From the NCBI RefSeq assembly GCF_025985425.1, contig NZ_CP094972.1:3089540-3153539 (forward strand): a DNA stretch of 64,000 nucleotides. The letters run 5' to 3'. Under the pieces are notes generated by a model. The model saw only the letters and a program-made list of their open reading frames with translations, did not search any database and was not told where the DNA came from. Below are positions 28,715 through 38,758 of the stretch, piece by piece. Position 1 is the first letter of the stretch. Each line of letters opens with the position of its first letter. A program made the translations under genes and the position numbers. Source of the stretch: Entomomonas sp. E2T0. Its GTDB lineage: Bacteria; Pseudomonadota; Gammaproteobacteria; Pseudomonadales; Pseudomonadaceae.

Positions 28715-29308
28715 ATGACTAATCACCAAAAGCTAGTATTAGCCAGTCACAACCAAGGTAAACTAAAAGAACTACAAAAAATGCTGGGCGAACACTTTGA
28801 AATTCACTCTGTAGCTGAGTTTTCATCCATTGAACCTGAAGAAACTGGGTTAAGCTTTGTTGAAAATGCTATTTTAAAAGCCCGTCATGCAGCCAAAGTA
28901 TCAGGATTGCCCGCCCTAGCTGATGACTCAGGACTTGCAGTAGATATTCTACAAGGCGCTCCTGGTATTTACTCAGCACGCTATGCAGGCAATGCGGGTG
29001 ACCAAGCAAACAATGCTAAATTACTCAATGAACTAAAAGACGTTCCAGAAGATCAACGCACTGCTCAATTTATTTGCGCATTAGCTTTAGTTCGTCATGA
29101 AAATGATCCAATGCCCATTATTTGTGAAGGCATTTGGCAAGGTACTATCTTATTCGAAGCAAGAGGTACTAATGGTTTTGGCTATGACCCTTTATTTTGG
29201 GTAGCAGAGCAACAATGTTCTAGCGCTGAACTATCGCCTGAATTAAAAAATCAACTTAGTCACCGAGCTAAGGCTATGGCATTATTAAAACAGCGTTTAA
29301 CTATTTAA
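28715..29308 (+). CDS. rdgB: dITP/XTP pyrophosphatase RdgB
   Basis: Housecleaning enzyme that hydrolyses non-canonical purine triphosphates (ITP, dITP, XTP) to the monophosphate. The 197 residues are the usual length. Motifs: [64 protein letters not shown] and LSHRAKAM. The stop shares a base with the hemW start (TAATG), so translation is coupled. The DUF4426 gene usually found between metW and rdgB in Pseudomonas is missing. Confidence 0.96.
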   Translation: MTNHQKLVLASHNQGKLKELQKMLGEHFEIHSVAEFSSIEPEETGLSFVENAILKARHAAKVSGLPALADDSGLAVDILQGAPGIYSARYAGNAGDQANNAKLLNELKDVPEDQRTAQFICALALVRHENDPMPIICEGIWQGTILFEARGTNGFGYDPLFWVAEQQCSSAELSPELKNQLSHRAKAMALLKQRLTI

Positions 29309-30459
29309 TGAGCCAGGCTATAACTCTACCGCCACTATCACTCTATATCCATATCCCTTGGTGTGTGCGTAAATGTCCCTATTGTGACTTCAACTCACAT
29401 GCCACAAAAGGTGAGTTACCAGAACAAGAATATATAACGGCGTTATTAGCAGACCTTGCTTTAGAAGTGGATGCAGCTCAACAGCGCCCTATTCAATCTA
29501 TTTTTATAGGTGGCGGTACTCCTAGCCTATTTTCTGCTGATAGCTTTGAATTACTACTGAATGGTATCGCCAAACAACTTACCTTAGCTCAAGATATAGA
29601 AATCACCTTAGAAGCAAATCCTGGTACAGCAGAACAACAAAAATTTGCTAATTACTTTAGTCTTGGAATTAATCGTTTATCTATTGGTGTGCAAAGCTTT
29701 CATAGCACCCAACTACAAGCTCTAGGGCGTATCCATTCGGCACAAGAAGCGATAAAAGCGGTTGAAATGGCTCATCAAGCTGGCTTTACTCGCTTAAATC
29801 TCGACTTAATGCATGGTTTACCTGAACAAACACCTGAACAGGCTATTGCTGATTTACAACAAGCCATTGCTTTACAGCCTGATCATCTCTCTTGGTATCA
29901 ATTAACCATCGAGCCTAATACTGCTTATTGGTCACATCCCCCTGTATTGCCAGAGGATGAAGCATTATGGGCTATCCAAGAGCAAGGGCAATCACTATTA
30001 GCAGAGAACGGTTTTCAACAATACGAAGTTTCCGCCTATGCTAAATCAACTAACGCTCAAGCCAAACATAACCTTAACTATTGGACTTTTGGTGATTTTA
30101 TAGGTATAGGTGCAGGTGCGCATGGCAAACTAACCCAACTAGATGGCACTATTTACCGTAATTGGAAAACCCGTGTACCTAAAGACTATCTAGCGTCTAA
30201 TAAACCTTCTCAAGCAGGCGAACGACGGCTAACGAATGAAGAACTACCTGTAGAATTTATGATGAATGCATTACGCCTTAAAGAAGGTGTACCTAGCCAC
30301 TTTTTTACAGAACGTACTTACCTACCACTAGCCACTATTGATAAAATTTGCCAACAAGCAATACAAACTGGTTTATTAGCGGCTAACAATGAACGTTTAG
30401 TAGCTACCCCTCAAGGTTTTCTTTTCTTAAACAACTTATTGGAATATTTTTTAGATTAA
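29308..30459 (+). CDS. hemW: Heme chaperone HemW (radical SAM family)
   Basis: A coproporphyrinogen-oxidase-like radical SAM protein that binds heme and delivers it to respiratory proteins. It is 383 residues. The iron-sulfur CxxxCxxC motif is VRKCPYCDFNSHA with the first Cys in IPWCVRKCPYC, the SAM site is IFIGGGTPSLF, and the HNLNYWTFGDFIGIGAGAHG segment is typical of HemW. It lacks the extra Cys that marks true HemN oxidases, as expected. It overlaps rdgB by one base. Confidence 0.95.
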   Translation: MSQAITLPPLSLYIHIPWCVRKCPYCDFNSHATKGELPEQEYITALLADLALEVDAAQQRPIQSIFIGGGTPSLFSADSFELLLNGIAKQLTLAQDIEITLEANPGTAEQQKFANYFSLGINRLSIGVQSFHSTQLQALGRIHSAQEAIKAVEMAHQAGFTRLNLDLMHGLPEQTPEQAIADLQQAIALQPDHLSWYQLTIEPNTAYWSHPPVLPEDEALWAIQEQGQSLLAENGFQQYEVSAYAKSTNAQAKHNLNYWTFGDFIGIGAGAHGKLTQLDGTIYRNWKTRVPKDYLASNKPSQAGERRLTNEELPVEFMMNALRLKEGVPSHFFTERTYLPLATIDKICQQAIQTGLLAANNERLVATPQGFLFLNNLLEYFLD

Positions 30460-30462
30460 ATT

Positions 30463-30786
30463 ATGGATACACTACTTGATTTTATTGTCACCCTTTCCCG
30501 TTGGTGTGATCGTCATCTAGATCAAATATCACTCGCCCTTGTTGCAGTACTACTGGTACTATTTGGGCTTAGTCTAGGCAAATACATCCAACGCTTAATT
30601 GGTACTATGAATATAGTATTCAGGGTTATTATTCTAGCTATCGTTTATATGGTAGTGTTTGGTCTTATTATTAACTATGTACCAGGACTCGTTAAACAAC
30701 TACTAAGCTACTTGAATTATTACAGTTTATTCCCCATATTATTACTTATTATGGTGTTTATTGGCATGATTGCAGATAAGCGTTAA
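30463..30786 (+). CDS. DUF3392 family membrane protein
   Basis: A small 107-residue inner-membrane protein with three predicted helices (about 22-42, 50-70 and 85-104). The RWCDRHLDQISLALVAVLLVLFG start and the LNYYSLFPILLLIMVFIGMIADKR end match DUF3392, a family restricted mostly to gammaproteobacteria and of unknown function. It begins 3 bases after the hemW stop, so it is the last gene of the metX-hemW run. Confidence 0.88.
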   Translation: MDTLLDFIVTLSRWCDRHLDQISLALVAVLLVLFGLSLGKYIQRLIGTMNIVFRVIILAIVYMVVFGLIINYVPGLVKQLLSYLNYYSLFPILLLIMVFIGMIADKR

Positions 30787-30800
30787 CGCTTAAAAGCAAC

Positions 30801-30828
30801 TTGCAGTTACTGCGTTTTCTGGTATAAT
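30801..30828 (+). promoter_or_regulatory. Promoter of rpmE
   Basis: TTGCAG (30801-30806), a 16-base spacer and a consensus TATAAT (30823-30828) give a good sigma-70 promoter. The leader is about 70 bases and ends in a GAGGAAAC ribosome site. Confidence 0.75.
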
Positions 30829-30907
30829 ACGCCACAATTTTCTGTGCGGTACCTAGTTTTTGTTAATACTAATTAAGTGGCGGCACGCTTACACTGAGGA
30901 AACTTAA

Positions 30908-31120
30908 ATGAGACCTGATATCCATCCAAAATACGAAGCTATCAAAGCTACTTGTAGCTGTGGTAATGTTATTGAAACTGCTTCAACTTTATGCAAAGAC
31001 ATCACTATTGACGTATGCTCTGCTTGCCATCCTTTCTACACTGGCAAACAAAAAGTATTAGACACTGGTGGTCGTATTGATCGTTTCAAACAACGTTTTG
31101 GTGGTTTCGGTAAGAAATAA
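30908..31120 (+). CDS. rpmE: Ribosomal protein bL31, zinc form
   Basis: Large-subunit protein at the intersubunit bridge, 70 residues. The zinc ligands are the CSCGN pair (Cys16, Cys18) and the [13 protein letters not shown] pair (Cys37, Cys40), so this is the zinc-binding C+ type and not the zinc-independent paralogue. The basic C-terminus [12 protein letters not shown] is usual. It has its own promoter and terminator. Confidence 0.97.
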   Translation: MRPDIHPKYEAIKATCSCGNVIETASTLCKDITIDVCSACHPFYTGKQKVLDTGGRIDRFKQRFGGFGKK

Positions 31121-31142
31121 GCAATTCATTGTTCGAATCTCA

Positions 31143-31172
31143 AAAAGGCGTCTTACCAAAGACGCCTTTTTT
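31143..31172 (+). terminator. Terminator after rpmE
   Basis: AAAAGGCGTCTT (31143-31154) pairs with AAGACGCCTTTT (31159-31170) around a 4-base loop, and a T run continues. It is a textbook intrinsic terminator. Confidence 0.94.
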
Positions 31173-31179
31173 GTTTTAA

Positions 31180-32430
<1,251 letters not shown>

Positions 32431-32455
32431 CTATTATTTATTAAGAGAATAGATT

Positions 32456-32758
32456 ATGAACGAAACAATTGAATTACTACTAGAAGACGCTGATGGCAAT
32501 ACCCAAAAAACCAACTGTGGCCGCTTTGCTATTATTCTAAATGGCAAAGAACTTTGGGTACAAAATATTGGCGGCCAATTATTTATTGGTACTGATGTAG
32601 CCGAAGATGATACAGAATTTACCAACCTAGTACTACGCCCTATGGCTACTAATCTAGTTAGCTTACAACTAGAACTAGAAGCTATGGAAGAAGGTGCAGC
32701 ATTAGCAGAAGATGACGACTGCTGTGGACATGGTGGCTGTGGTTGTAATGGGCATTGA
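32456..32758 (+). CDS. Small protein with Cys/His-rich C-terminus
   Basis: A 100-residue acidic protein of no family I can name. The first 80 residues look like a compact alpha/beta domain (ELLLEDADGNTQKTNCGRFAIILNGKELWVQNIGGQLFIG). The last 20 are acidic and then CCGHGGCGCNGH, with four Cys and two His in 12 residues, which looks like a metal-binding tail. The gene starts 25 bases after argD and shares its transcript. Codon use is like the neighbours. Confidence 0.7.
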   Translation: MNETIELLLEDADGNTQKTNCGRFAIILNGKELWVQNIGGQLFIGTDVAEDDTEFTNLVLRPMATNLVSLQLELEAMEEGAALAEDDDCCGHGGCGCNGH

Positions 32759-32765
32759 TTTTATC

Positions 32766-32800
32766 TATGCCTAGTTAAATATTCAACTAGGCATAACTTT
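32766..32800 (+). terminator. Terminator after the Cys/His-tailed gene
   Basis: TATGCCTAGTT (32766-32776) pairs perfectly with AACTAGGCATA (32785-32795) around an 8-base loop, followed by a short T-rich tail. Confidence 0.65.
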
Positions 32801-32962
32801 ATTAGTAGTCATTTTTACAGCATTTTTTACATAATAACATTTCTTACTAATTATTATATCTACACAAAAAACTTCACTTAATTTAAGAGTATGCTTAAAA
32901 AAGGTTTAAGTGTTAACTAAAAAAGAATATGTTATTAAAAAGCAATTTTCCAATTTTACCCA

Positions 32963-33661
32963 CTATTTGTAACTCTTCTGAAAACCATACATATCAATAA
33001 TCTTAGATTTAGTATATGGTAAATTAGTCATTTCTCCAGTATTAAAGTCTAGTGTCCTATAATCTCCATCTTTAGCAAGACAATCAATATCTAATTGGTA
33101 AGCCTCGTAAAATTTTTTAATTGACTCTAATGATTTTTTATTAAATGAGGTAAAAGCACATTCACCAGCAAATATATTTGAAAAAGTTTTAGTAAAATAG
33201 CTATCATATGCAGGCACACACCCCCAAATACCTAACATAATTTTAGTAATAAGAGTAACTTTTTTACGATTATCTAATTTTATTTTTTTAGCAATTTGAT
33301 TATATAAAGAAATTAAAAACTCTATATTTTCATCTGTGAATTCTGGAACATCAATGGTCCAGTATACTTTATCCATCTCATCTATATACTCTATTAGTCC
33401 TTTAAAAATAGAAGCACTATTTTGTAGTAAGTAACTAGAACCACGATACATACCCCAACTTGCTAAATAGAATCCTAAAACATTACAGCTATATTCCATA
33501 TCATCAGAAAAAGATTTTTTAGCTTTTGTTTGTTTTAGTTGAAAATAATTAAAGCAATAATCGGAAGATGCATATCTATGGCAAGGATTATCTTTACGCA
33601 AGTCATTATATTTTTTTACTACATATATAAAATCTTTATCCTTTAATTTTGTATTAGACAT
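32963..33661 (-). CDS. Hypothetical protein in accessory block
   Basis: A 232-residue soluble protein, very Lys/Asn/Tyr-rich and more AT-rich than its neighbours. I recognise the NVLGFYLASWGMYRGSSYLL stretch (about residues 62-81) and the CHRYASSDYCFNYF segment near the start as conserved in a widespread uncharacterised family, but no function is known to me. It has no signal peptide or membrane helix. It stands alone, with an 83-base gap to the next gene on the same strand. Confidence 0.65.
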   Translation of the reverse strand: MSNTKLKDKDFIYVVKKYNDLRKDNPCHRYASSDYCFNYFQLKQTKAKKSFSDDMEYSCNVLGFYLASWGMYRGSSYLLQNSASIFKGLIEYIDEMDKVYWTIDVPEFTDENIEFLISLYNQIAKKIKLDNRKKVTLITKIMLGIWGCVPAYDSYFTKTFSNIFAGECAFTSFNKKSLESIKKFYEAYQLDIDCLAKDGDYRTLDFNTGEMTNLPYTKSKIIDMYGFQKSYK

Positions 33662-33744
33662 TTTTTATATTCCATTTTAGTGAGATTATTAAAATCATTA
33701 TATTATGTTTATCATCTAGTTAGAGATAGCTTTTTATCTAAATA

Positions 33745-34248
33745 CTAACCTATATTAAAAGAAAACTTGTTGCTATCTTCTTTAGTTCTATAATCTATTT
33801 TCTTTAATACTCCTTCAAAATGGTTATCTAACACAGGTTTAACCATAATCATAGGAACATCCATTATTGCAAAGTTTTCTAGGAAAGCTTCTAGACTATC
33901 AAATAAGTTTTCACCATCTGTTTGTAATAATGCCAATAAACACTTTCTTTTTGCTCTTATTTTTGGGGTTTTATAAGCTAAACCGTCTGAAAGTTTTTGT
34001 GCCAACAGTTGCATAACAGGGGTTAGTTCTAGAGCCTCATATAACCAGTATTCTTTAGCAGTTAACATAGCTATTTTTTCTAAAGAAGAAAACTCGCCTT
34101 TAATTAATACTAATAAATCAAACTCACAAGCAACGGTTACACGATCTATTTTCTGTTGCTCAAAAATAGGTGTACCATCATTGTGGTAGCAATGTTTTGT
34201 TAACTGTTGATAACACTCTGTTAGATACTCTGCTAACGTTTTTGCCAT
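33745..34248 (-). CDS. Hypothetical protein in accessory block
   Basis: A 167-residue soluble, largely helical protein that I do not recognise. It begins MAKTLAEYLTECYQQL and has a Leu-rich middle (EKIAMLTAKEYWLYEALELTP) and a Lys-rich RAKRKCLLALLQTDGENLF segment. A GGAGG-type ribosome site precedes the ATG at 34248, so it is probably expressed. It lies between another unknown gene and the zinc-ribbon pair. Confidence 0.6.
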   Translation of the reverse strand: MAKTLAEYLTECYQQLTKHCYHNDGTPIFEQQKIDRVTVACEFDLLVLIKGEFSSLEKIAMLTAKEYWLYEALELTPVMQLLAQKLSDGLAYKTPKIRAKRKCLLALLQTDGENLFDSLEAFLENFAIMDVPMIMVKPVLDNHFEGVLKKIDYRTKEDSNKFSFNIG

Positions 34249-34412
34249 AATAACCTCCTGTTTTATATAGTCATAGTGGCTAGTTTACCCTAATCCTTAA
34301 CTTTATTAACAGTTATAAGACTAAAATAGATCAAGAAACTATGCTCCTCTTATTTTGGCAATTATTTTTAGTTATAATTAGTGAGTAGTTTTTATTTCTA
34401 TAGTTGTTAAAA

Positions 34413-35339
34413 CTAATTTTTGGATTTGCTTTTTTGTTTAGCCTCTCGCTGTTTTACTTTACGAGTCTCTGCACCTTTATTGCGACTACGCTGCCATTCT
34501 AACCAAAATACTAATTCATTGAGTTCCATTAGTTTCATTTGTTCAATAAACTTATTACGCCAATTACTCGCTGTTTTTTTCATGATCATGGTAGGTAGTG
34601 TATCCATAATTTGATAATTGCTTTTACCTTGGCAAAGCCCCTTCGCAAAAGGCAACCAAAGGTCTATATGGGTAAGCTTATCAATTGGTGTGTCTTTAAA
34701 AACACTAAAACTTTTTCGGCAACGGCTACATTCAAAATAGGGTCTACTTTTATTTTGAGAAAGCTTACCAAGATGCCCTCCAACAAAAGCTCGCTGTTTA
34801 ATGAACTTACCACAAATTGGGCAATTTGCTGTTTGTTGTTCTATACGTGTTTTTAACCACTTCAAGAAAGTTGCACGTTCTTTTGCTACTTGATCAGTCA
34901 CCTTTCTATCTTTAAATTCATGATGAGGTTTCCACCATTGATACAGTGCAGGAAATAAATCTTCCATCATCTGGTAGAGTTTTCTTTCACGTATCTGGCA
35001 AGCATTTTCAGAAATATTTAATAATCTGCTGAGTTTCTGAAATGATAAACCTGATAAACGGTATATAACAAAATCTGGCCATAATTCCATATGGCTCATA
35101 TGCGCAAAATAGCTACCTGTTAATTGACTAAAATTCCTTTCACAACGATTACAATTAAAACGCGGCTGCCCTGCTGCATTAATATCTGTAGCCTGACGAA
35201 ATGAATGATAACCACAATAGGGACATTGACTGGGAGTTTGGTATGGAAAATACCTAACATAATCAACTAATGCATCAGCATCCTTATGTAACGTTTCTGG
35301 AATAATTTTATAGTAATCCGGTATTTTCTTTTTTATCAC
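34413..35339 (-). CDS. Double zinc-ribbon transposase-like DNA-binding protein, copy 1
   Basis: A 308-residue basic protein made of two modules of the same design. Module 1 (about 37-120) has CPYC at 39-42 and CNRC at 63-66, then FSQLTGSYF, the HMELWPDF helix and a helix-turn-helix-like RLSGLSFQKLSRLLNIS. Module 2 (about 171-262) has CPIC at 173-176 and CSRC at 204-207, then FSVFKD, HIDLWLPF and a second such segment. This order is that of the N-terminal part of IS1595/IS1-type transposases, but no DDE domain follows. The tail is Lys/Arg-rich. It may belong to the DUF746 group. A close paralogue lies upstream. Confidence 0.7.
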   Translation of the reverse strand: MIKKKIPDYYKIIPETLHKDADALVDYVRYFPYQTPSQCPYCGYHSFRQATDINAAGQPRFNCNRCERNFSQLTGSYFAHMSHMELWPDFVIYRLSGLSFQKLSRLLNISENACQIRERKLYQMMEDLFPALYQWWKPHHEFKDRKVTDQVAKERATFLKWLKTRIEQQTANCPICGKFIKQRAFVGGHLGKLSQNKSRPYFECSRCRKSFSVFKDTPIDKLTHIDLWLPFAKGLCQGKSNYQIMDTLPTMIMKKTASNWRNKFIEQMKLMELNELVFWLEWQRSRNKGAETRKVKQREAKQKSKSKN

Positions 35340-35626
35340 TATTAATCCTTATTTTTTAGTAACAGACCAATATCATAATAAATGATCATTATTATAGTGC
35401 ATAAAACTCATACTTAAAAATCAAACACTAATAATTAACTATTTTTATAACAACTACTACAAAGTTATTAAGGATATATATACCTGTTTCCCTACAGACT
35501 GCAGAGTAATAATCCATTATTAATACGGCATTATTTAGATAAATACTATAAGAATATCTTTTAAGATATAGCCTATAGAAGGATTATATTACTGTGAAAA
35601 CAACAATATAATCTAAACTCACAAAA
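35340..35626. other. Gap between the two zinc-ribbon genes
   Basis: 287 AT-rich bases between two same-strand paralogues. The palindrome AATGATCATT is near 35383, close to the start of the downstream copy, and could be an operator. No terminal inverted repeats, target duplications or coding frame were seen. Confidence 0.35.
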
Positions 35627-36541
35627 TTACTTTTTTTTAAATGAATTTGACTTAGATATTTGTTTTGGCTCTGTCTTATTAGCTTTACCTCTAATAGCAG
35701 CTTGACGACGGCCCCATTGCCACTTTATCCAGTACACTAATTCATTCAGCCCCATTGTTTGCATTTGTTTAATAAAGCGTTTTCGCCAATTTAATGCGCA
35801 ACTATGAGAAATATCTAATTGCTGTTGAATAGTTAAATTACTTTCACCTTTAACTAAGCACTCAACATAAGAATGCCATAACTCCATGTGATCTAATCGA
35901 AAAAGGGCTGTGTCTTTCAGCAAGTTAGTAGGTGTTTTACAACGATGGCATACAAAATAGGGGCGATGTTTGGATAACTCTACCCTTTTTACCCCTTTAT
36001 TACCACATTCAGGACAATCAATCGTTTGCTGATAAACTAATTTATCTAAAAAACTGATAAATGTCTTTTTTTCCTCTTTCACTTGTTGAGTTAAACGACG
36101 ATCTTGCCATTGATGATGTGGTAGCCACCATGCTGCCAAATTAGGGAAAAGATCTTTAATCATACGACGTAAAACTTTTTCCCGATTAGTTACCGCATGA
36201 TTCGACATTCCCAATATGTCTTGTATCTTTATAAGAGACACACCTGCCAATCGTAAACAAATAAAATCAGGCCACAATTCTATTTGTTTCATTTGTGCAA
36301 AATAAGTACCTGTTAATTGGCTAAAATTCTTTTTACAACGATAGCAAACGAAACGTGGCTGACCTGCAGTATTAATATGGTTTGTCTGACGAAACGAATG
36401 ATAGGCACAATAAGGACATTCTGTAGGAAACTGGTAAGGAAAATATCTTACATAATCTATTAATGCATCAGCTTCCTTATGTAGTGACTCAGGAATTACT
36501 TTATAATAATCCGATGTTTTCTTGCTTGCCAAAATAAACAC
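35627..36541 (-). CDS. Double zinc-ribbon transposase-like DNA-binding protein, copy 2
   Basis: A 304-residue paralogue of the downstream gene with the same two-module plan. The zinc ligands are Cys42/45 with 66/69 and Cys176/179 with 198/201. Shared segments include DYYKVIPESLHKEADALIDY, FSQLTGTYFAQM, ELWPDF and the end GLNELVYWIKWQWGRR. Both copies are intact, so they have been kept under selection or duplicated recently; the many replaced residues favour an old duplication. Function is unknown; DNA binding is inferred from the ribbons and helix-turn-helix-like parts. No inverted repeats flank it. Confidence 0.7.
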   Translation of the reverse strand: MFILASKKTSDYYKVIPESLHKEADALIDYVRYFPYQFPTECPYCAYHSFRQTNHINTAGQPRFVCYRCKKNFSQLTGTYFAQMKQIELWPDFICLRLAGVSLIKIQDILGMSNHAVTNREKVLRRMIKDLFPNLAAWWLPHHQWQDRRLTQQVKEEKKTFISFLDKLVYQQTIDCPECGNKGVKRVELSKHRPYFVCHRCKTPTNLLKDTALFRLDHMELWHSYVECLVKGESNLTIQQQLDISHSCALNWRKRFIKQMQTMGLNELVYWIKWQWGRRQAAIRGKANKTEPKQISKSNSFKKK

Positions 36542-36679
36542 CTATTTATCTAAATATCAAAATAAATAATCGTGCTAAAATCTATTTTTCCACCTTACAG
36601 CTTCTAGCACATAAAATTTTACTTATCTACATAGCTATACAATACAACAATAATTGACTAGTAACTAAAGATCATTAGG

Positions 36680-37609
36680 TTATTCACTTTCAGACTTTTT
36701 AAATACTTTTTCTGAAACTTTTTGACCTTTTTTATAAGTAATTTCTTTAGTTTTGTTATCATTGCCATCGTATTCTGTCCATATCCCTTCTTTTAATCCA
36801 TTTTGATATTCACCTTCAGCTATCTTCCTACCTTCCTCAAAGAACCATTGCCATTTCCCTGTTGGAACATCATCCTGATATTCTCCCTGCCATGTCTTTT
36901 CACCTAACTGATCAGAAAAATGCCACACTCCTTGTTTCTTTCCTTGAGTATAATTACCTTCTTCAAGCTTTACTTTTGCTTGGTTATAAACTACAGATGC
37001 CCCATCTTTTATACCATCTGTATAAAAAACCTCACTGGTTAATGCTCCATCATCAAACCATGCGCGCCAAGGGCCTACTTGTTTGTTATCTGCATATAAG
37101 CCTTCTGACTTTAATTGACCATTTGCATACCACTCTGACCACAAACCATCAGGTACATTACCCTTGTAATAACGTTGATACATTTGCTGCCCATTAGGAT
37201 ACCATTTGATTGCTGGACCATCTATTTTACCATCCATAAAATTCAACTCTTCAATAGGATCACCTTCTTTCGTCCATAATCGAAAAGTCCTATAAATAGA
37301 TAGAGAGCTATAATAACCACTATCCTTAACTACTGTAGTCGGTAATTTTGTTAATTGGTCAGCTCTAATTAAAGTAAATGGATTAGTCAGTTTAGTATCA
37401 AATCCTGAATAAAAATCTTGCACAACATAAAAGTTATCAGAGTTCTTACCCATAAATTTACGATAATACTCACTATTTTGAGCAATAATATCGCCTTCAT
37501 TATAATTTACTATTGTAGTAGTTGAAGCATTGTTGTCTCCCCCATTTTGGAACATAACAATGCCACCAATAACTAAAATAGCAATAACAAGATAAATTAT
37601 TTTGTTCAT
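36680..37609 (-). CDS. Membrane-anchored MORN-type (YwqK-like) repeat protein
   Basis: 309 residues from the ATG at 37609 (the frame runs back to a TTG at 37618). One N-terminal helix (IIYLVIAILVIGGIVMF) anchors it, and the rest should lie in the periplasm. After a linker comes a module with YYRK, VQDFY and NPFT (about 48-90) that also occurs in the gene at 22293-23186. At least seven MORN_2 repeats follow, such as GPAIKWYPNGQQMYQRYYKGN, GLWSEWYANGQLKSEGLYAD and GKWQWFFEEGRKIAEGEYQNG. The C-terminal tail is charged. The role is unknown. Confidence 0.78.
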   Translation of the reverse strand: MNKIIYLVIAILVIGGIVMFQNGGDNNASTTTIVNYNEGDIIAQNSEYYRKFMGKNSDNFYVVQDFYSGFDTKLTNPFTLIRADQLTKLPTTVVKDSGYYSSLSIYRTFRLWTKEGDPIEELNFMDGKIDGPAIKWYPNGQQMYQRYYKGNVPDGLWSEWYANGQLKSEGLYADNKQVGPWRAWFDDGALTSEVFYTDGIKDGASVVYNQAKVKLEEGNYTQGKKQGVWHFSDQLGEKTWQGEYQDDVPTGKWQWFFEEGRKIAEGEYQNGLKEGIWTEYDGNDNKTKEITYKKGQKVSEKVFKKSESE

Positions 37610-37695
37610 CGACAACAATCCATAATTGTGATTAATACATTAGTAAGTATAATCAACTCTTCACGATAATATACAGCATTATATCAAAAACACCC

Positions 37696-37744
37696 AAGCT
37701 ATCTTATCCATTATTAGAAGTATCAACAATAGATAAAATAGCTT
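37696..37744 (-). terminator. Candidate terminator of the protease/ligase operon
   Basis: AAGCTATCTTATC (37696-37708) pairs with GATAAAATAGCTT (37732-37744) with one mismatch and a 23-base loop. On the minus strand a T-rich stretch follows. It sits just past the stop of the ATP-grasp gene. Confidence 0.5.
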
Positions 37745-37770
37745 AGGTACTATAATCGTAGCTTAATAGA

Positions 37771-38754
37771 CTATTTATTAAAATTGACTGCAAAATGCTC
37801 TTGGGAAAAACGCATTCTTTCCTCAGGCGCTTCAACACGTTGTTTTTTCTTTAAATCTGCTATATGTGCTTCAACAATCTTATTACGCATTGCTAAACCT
37901 GTGTCATTAGCAATTTGAATATTTAATCCTGGACGTGCATTAAGTTCTAGAATTAAAGGACCTTGATCTTTGTCTAATACCATATCAACGCCAATATAAC
38001 CTAGCCCTGAAAGCTCATAACAGCGAGTGGCCAGACGCATAAAGTTATCCCAATCTGGTAACTGTACACCACTGACAAAGTTGTTTGTGTCAGGGTGTTT
38101 ATCTATTTTCTCATTCAACCAAGTACCTTTTAAAGTGATACCACTGGCTAGATCTACTCCCACCCCTATTGCACCTTGGTGTAAATTAGCTTTACCACTT
38201 GATTGACGAGTAGGTAAACGTAACATTGCCATCACAGGATATCCCAATAAAACAATGATACGAATATCGGGTACACCCTCATAACTGATACTATTAAAAA
38301 TAGAATCTGGTGTTACACGGTATTCAATAAGTGCACGATCTCTCATGCCACCCAGTGAATATAATCCAGTTAAAATACTAGAAATTTGATACTCAATTTC
38401 TGAATGAGAAATCATTCGCCCAGAAACAGTTTTAAATCTTTTTTCATCAAACTTATCCGCAATAACGATGATTCCATCACCACCAGCCCCTTGTGCTGGT
38501 TTGATAACAAAATCAGTACGGCCTGCTAAAATGGAATCTAGCTTACTAATATCGTGCTCTGTTTCAATAATGCCATAGAGTTCTGGCACATGAATACCTT
38601 CCTCAATAGCACGCATCTTAGTAATGATCTTATCATCAACCACAGGATAATATTTTCGCTTATTATACTTGAGAATATAATCACCATTACGCTGATTAAT
38701 CCCCATAATACCGCGAGATTTTAGCTCCTTCCAAGTTTTCCACATAGATAACAT
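37771..38754 (-). CDS. Alpha-L-glutamate ligase-like ATP-grasp protein
   Basis: RimK-related ATP-grasp enzyme of 327 residues that likely joins an amino acid or peptide through an acyl-phosphate. Motifs: VPELYGIIETEHD, the ATP-binding FVIKPAQGAGGDGIIVI, EYRVTPDSIF, LPTRQSSGKANLHQGAIGVGVDL and the metal-binding VLDKDQGPLILELNARPGLNIQ. The substrate is not established. Its ATG at 38754 with a GAGGG ribosome site starts 4 bases after the stop of the transglutaminase-like gene, so the three genes from 40980 down to 37771 form one operon. The same trio occurs in Pseudomonas. Confidence 0.9.
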   Translation of the reverse strand: MLSMWKTWKELKSRGIMGINQRNGDYILKYNKRKYYPVVDDKIITKMRAIEEGIHVPELYGIIETEHDISKLDSILAGRTDFVIKPAQGAGGDGIIVIADKFDEKRFKTVSGRMISHSEIEYQISSILTGLYSLGGMRDRALIEYRVTPDSIFNSISYEGVPDIRIIVLLGYPVMAMLRLPTRQSSGKANLHQGAIGVGVDLASGITLKGTWLNEKIDKHPDTNNFVSGVQLPDWDNFMRLATRCYELSGLGYIGVDMVLDKDQGPLILELNARPGLNIQIANDTGLAMRNKIVEAHIADLKKKQRVEAPEERMRFSQEHFAVNFNK

Positions 38755-38758
38755 GTGC

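Noticed and set aside
31130-31142. GTTCGAATC resembles a tRNA T-loop just after rpmE
   Set aside because: No acceptor, D or anticodon stems can be built around it, and a normal rpmE terminator begins at 31143.
34413-36541. Active insertion sequences
   Set aside because: No terminal inverted repeats, target duplications or DDE domain were seen around the zinc-ribbon genes.
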